Assembly: GCF_008692605.1 (NCBI RefSeq)
Contig: NZ_LFCT01000003.1
Location: 186,001-250,000, forward strand
DNA: 64,000 nt
Direction of reading: 5' to 3'
Source of the DNA: Sphingobium estronivorans
GTDB lineage: Bacteria; Pseudomonadota; Alphaproteobacteria; Sphingomonadales; Sphingomonadaceae
Of this stretch, positions 61,704 through 64,000 are shown one piece after another. Below the pieces are notes generated by a model. It was not told where the DNA came from. It ran no database searches and worked only from the letters and a program-made list of their open reading frames with translations. Within the stretch, counting starts at the first letter, position 1; each line of letters begins with the position of its first letter. The position numbers and the translations under genes were made by a program.

Positions 61704-63653
61704 ATGCTTTCAGTCTTTCGCCGTTTCATCCACTCCAAATTCGGCGCCTTCGCGGCCCTGATCTTCCTTGGGATCGTCGCCGCCGCCTTCATCATGGGGG
61801 ATATTACCAGCGGCAAGTTCGGCACGACGCTGGGCGCCGGGGAAACCGCGGCGAAGGCGGGCGGATCGCGGTTGACCGTGACGGAGCTTCAGGACCGGGT
61901 ACAGCGCGTGTTCGAAAATGCGCGCCGTTCCAATCCGGGACTGCAAATCGCTGATTTTCTGGCGCAGGGCGGCGCGGCGCAGGTCTATGACCAGCTGGTC
62001 GCATCGCTGACGCTGAAGGAATATGCGAACGATCAGAAAATCCATATCTCCAAGCGGCTCGTCGATGCCCAGATCGCGCAGATTCCCGCCTTTCAGGATG
62101 CGGCCGGCAATTTCAGCCAGGACAATTTCCGCCAGTTGCTGATGCGCGAACGGATCACCGAGCAGGCGCTGCGCGACGACTTCAGCCGCGAAATATTGGA
62201 ACGGCAGATGCTGAGCCCCCTGGGCCTGGGCGTGAAGCTGGGCGATTCCCTGGTGCTGCCCTATGCCTCGTTGCTGCTGGAAGCGCGTCAGGGCACCATC
62301 GCGGCCATCCCGGCCAGCGCGTTCAAGGACATCAAGGACCCGACCGACGCGCAGCTCAATGCATTCTACAAGGCCAATGCCGGGCGCTACACCATCCCGG
62401 AACAACGCCGCATCCGCTACGCGGTGATCGACGTGGAGCGCTTCGCCCAGGCCGCGCAGCCCACCGACGCAGAGATCGCCGCCTATTATAATCAGAACAA
62501 GGCCGTCTATGCCGCCAGGGACAGCCGCAGCTTCGAACAGTTGATCCTGCCGACCGAAGCGGGCGCCAAGGCGATGGCCGATCAGGTCAAGGGTGGAAAG
62601 TCGCTCGCCGCCGCCGCGCAGGGTGCTGGCCTTTCCGTCTCGCAGCTTACCGACGAAAGCCGGGAGGCGCTGACCGCTGCCACGTCCGCCGCCGTCGCCA
62701 ATGCAGGCTTTGCCGCGAAGCAGGGCGAACTGGTCGGCCCGACGCGCGGTTCGCTGGGCTGGGTGCTGCTGCGCGTCACGGCGGTCAAGACGACCCCTGC
62801 CCGCGCCCTGGACGCCGTGCGCGGCGAAATCGTCGCCACGCTGCGGACGCAGAAGGAAAAGAAGCTGCTCAGCGACTTCACCGGCAAGATCGAGGATCAG
62901 ATCGCCAATGGCGGCAGCTTCGAGGAAGTGGTGAAGGATAATGGGCTCAAGCTCGAAACCACGCCCTTCCTCGTGTCCTCCGGCAAGCAGGTTGAGGATG
63001 ACGCCGATCAGGTTTCGCCCGACGTGAAGCCGCTGCTGGCCCCCGTCTTCGCGATGAGCCAGGATGACGATGCGCAACTGATCCCCATCGCCGCCGACAA
63101 GCGCTATGCGCTCACCGCGCCCGGCGACATCCAGGCCGCCGCGCCGCCGCCGCTCGCCAAGATCAAGGCGCTGGTGGTGATGCAGTACAAGCTGGCCCAG
63201 GGCAATGAGAAGGCGAAGGCGCTGGCCGAACAGATCCGCGCCAAGGTCGCCAAGGGCGCGAAGCTGTCCGACGCGATCGCCGCCGCCGGTATCCCGCTGC
63301 CCGCGCCGCAGGTGGTGGGCGGCCGTCGCGCCGACCTGATGCGCGACGGGCAGCGCCCGCCGGCGGAAGTCGCCATGCTCTTTTCCATGGCCGCAGGGAG
63401 CGTGAAGACGCTGCCGGTGGGTCAGGATCGCGGTTATTTCGTGGTGCAGCTGAACGGCATCAAACATGGTGACGCGGCCAGCGACAAGGCGCTGCTCAAT
63501 CAGGTCCGCGACCAGTTGAGCGATGTCGTCGGCCAGGAATATGGCCAGCAGTTCGAACGCGCGGTCGAGAAGGATATGGGCGTCAAGCGCAACGCGAATG
63601 CCGTCGCCAGCGTCCAGCGCGCGCTCGCCAGCACCAATAGCGGCGGTCAGTAA
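61704..63653 (+). CDS. ppiD: PpiD-like peptidyl-prolyl isomerase (SurA_N domain)
   Basis: Membrane-anchored periplasmic foldase, 649 aa. One N-terminal helix (FAALIFLGIVAAAFIMGDI) anchors it to the inner membrane, then a SurA_N_3 region (RLTVTELQDRVQRVFEN...LAQGGAAQVYDQLVAS), a parvulin-like region (EQRRIRYAVIDVERFAQ ... AYYNQNKAVYAARDSRSFEQLIL) and a C-terminal SurA_N-like module. The parvulin core is degenerate, as in other PpiD proteins, so chaperone rather than isomerase activity is likely. trpE starts one base after the stop. Confidence 0.92.
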   Translation: MLSVFRRFIHSKFGAFAALIFLGIVAAAFIMGDITSGKFGTTLGAGETAAKAGGSRLTVTELQDRVQRVFENARRSNPGLQIADFLAQGGAAQVYDQLVASLTLKEYANDQKIHISKRLVDAQIAQIPAFQDAAGNFSQDNFRQLLMRERITEQALRDDFSREILERQMLSPLGLGVKLGDSLVLPYASLLLEARQGTIAAIPASAFKDIKDPTDAQLNAFYKANAGRYTIPEQRRIRYAVIDVERFAQAAQPTDAEIAAYYNQNKAVYAARDSRSFEQLILPTEAGAKAMADQVKGGKSLAAAAQGAGLSVSQLTDESREALTAATSAAVANAGFAAKQGELVGPTRGSLGWVLLRVTAVKTTPARALDAVRGEIVATLRTQKEKKLLSDFTGKIEDQIANGGSFEEVVKDNGLKLETTPFLVSSGKQVEDDADQVSPDVKPLLAPVFAMSQDDDAQLIPIAADKRYALTAPGDIQAAAPPPLAKIKALVVMQYKLAQGNEKAKALAEQIRAKVAKGAKLSDAIAAAGIPLPAPQVVGGRRADLMRDGQRPPAEVAMLFSMAAGSVKTLPVGQDRGYFVVQLNGIKHGDAASDKALLNQVRDQLSDVVGQEYGQQFERAVEKDMGVKRNANAVASVQRALASTNSGGQ

Positions 63654-63654
63654 G

Positions 63655-64000
63655 ATGGTCGCGGGGGGATCGGCCGCGATGGACGGCATCGACAGCGCGC
63701 GCAAGGCACTGGCGGCGGGACAGTCCGCGCTGGTGTGGCGGCGCCAGATCGCCGACACCGACACGCCGATTTCCGCCGCGCTCAAATTGTTCGAAGCCGA
63801 TCGCGGCGATTTCCTGCTGGAATCGGTCGAGGGCGGCGCGGTCCGGGGACGCTACAGCCTGATCGGCCTCGCCCCCGACCTCGTGTTCCGGGCGCAGGGC
63901 CAGAGGGCCGAGATCAACCGGCAATGGGCGACCGACCGGGAGGCGTTTCAGCCGGAAAGCGTGAATGCGCTCGACGCGCTGCGGGCGCTGGTGGCGGAAT
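63655..64000 (+). CDS. trpE: Anthranilate synthase component I, 5' part (cut by window edge)
   Basis: First step of tryptophan synthesis from chorismate. The first 115 codons are present. They contain SALVWRRQIADTDTPISAALKL and FLLESVEGGAVRGRYSLIG, the latter holding the LLES-x10-S motif that forms the tryptophan feedback-binding site. The start at 63655 overlaps the end of ppiD by no base but is only one base away; ATG 63679 is an alternative. No leader peptide or attenuator fits between the genes. Confidence 0.95.
   Translation, partial: MVAGGSAAMDGIDSARKALAAGQSALVWRRQIADTDTPISAALKLFEADRGDFLLESVEGGAVRGRYSLIGLAPDLVFRAQGQRAEINRQWATDREAFQPESVNALDALRALVAE

Overview
This window is a piece of a high-GC alphaproteobacterial chromosome, almost certainly from a sphingomonad (Sphingobium/Novosphingobium-like). 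The evidence is the EcfG-PhyR-NepR general stress locus with a PhyP-like degenerate kinase, the PrsK/PrsR PEP-CTERM regulators, a CtrA-type site, the gene order rimP-nusA-ylxR-infB-rbfA-truB-rpsO-pnp, and many small proteins of the DUF1328/DUF5818 kind. I see no tRNA, rRNA, CRISPR array, insertion sequence or prophage. This is core chromosome with small accessory insertions.

Layout. 1-8 kb: start of gpmA (cut by the window edge), sppA, a PepSY-like / PhoP-like / PhoQ-like signalling operon with a DUF454 protein, intracellular PHB depolymerase, a glutathione transferase and a class I glutamine amidotransferase. 8-16.5 kb: acnA and its terminator, a zinc-ribbon protein, DUF5818 and DUF1328 genes behind an EcfG-type promoter, a 2-hydroxyacid dehydrogenase, an SH3 protein, a POT peptide transporter, a nitroreductase and a GntR regulator. 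16.6-21.4 kb: prsR-prsK-glycosyltransferase, the regulatory arm of a PEP-CTERM/exosortase system. 21.5-26 kb: the general stress response locus (membrane protein, ecfG, a 44-aa ORF, phyR, nepR, phyP-like). 26-32 kb: tgt with a 59-aa upstream gene, an RpfF-like crotonase behind a CtrA box, a convergent GGDEF-EAL protein, a GNAT protein and a secreted protein. 32-38.6 kb: groSL with CIRCE, a TonB-dependent receptor and a YghU-type enzyme. 38.6-45 kb: ligA, a 100-bp double-hairpin repeat, a monooxygenase-fold protein, recN, bamD and a HisKA_2 kinase. 45-57 kb: the translation/RNA cluster, all on the minus strand, with extra genes inserted. 57-64 kb: a PQQ-type sugar dehydrogenase, pyrG, secG, a 19-bp tandem repeat, tpiA, ppiD and the start of trpE.

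How it works together. Three promoter-like sites with the same architecture (GGAAC, 17 bases, GTT) lie in front of nepR, in front of the 44-aa ORF plus ecfG, and in front of the DUF1328/DUF5818 pair. The window therefore appears to hold both the core switch of the general stress response and one of its target operons. The PhyP-like protein has a HisKA_2 H-box but no recognisable ATP-binding N, G1 or G2 boxes, while a second HisKA_2 kinase at 43.9 kb keeps them. Two small genes shorter than 60 codons were found by reading the gaps (22652-22786 and 27151-27330). No convincing wholly new system is present. The best leads are the stress-linked micro-ORF, the CtrA-box/RpfF-like gene next to a c-di-GMP protein, and the structured intergenic elements at 40.75, 51.2 and 60.7 kb.
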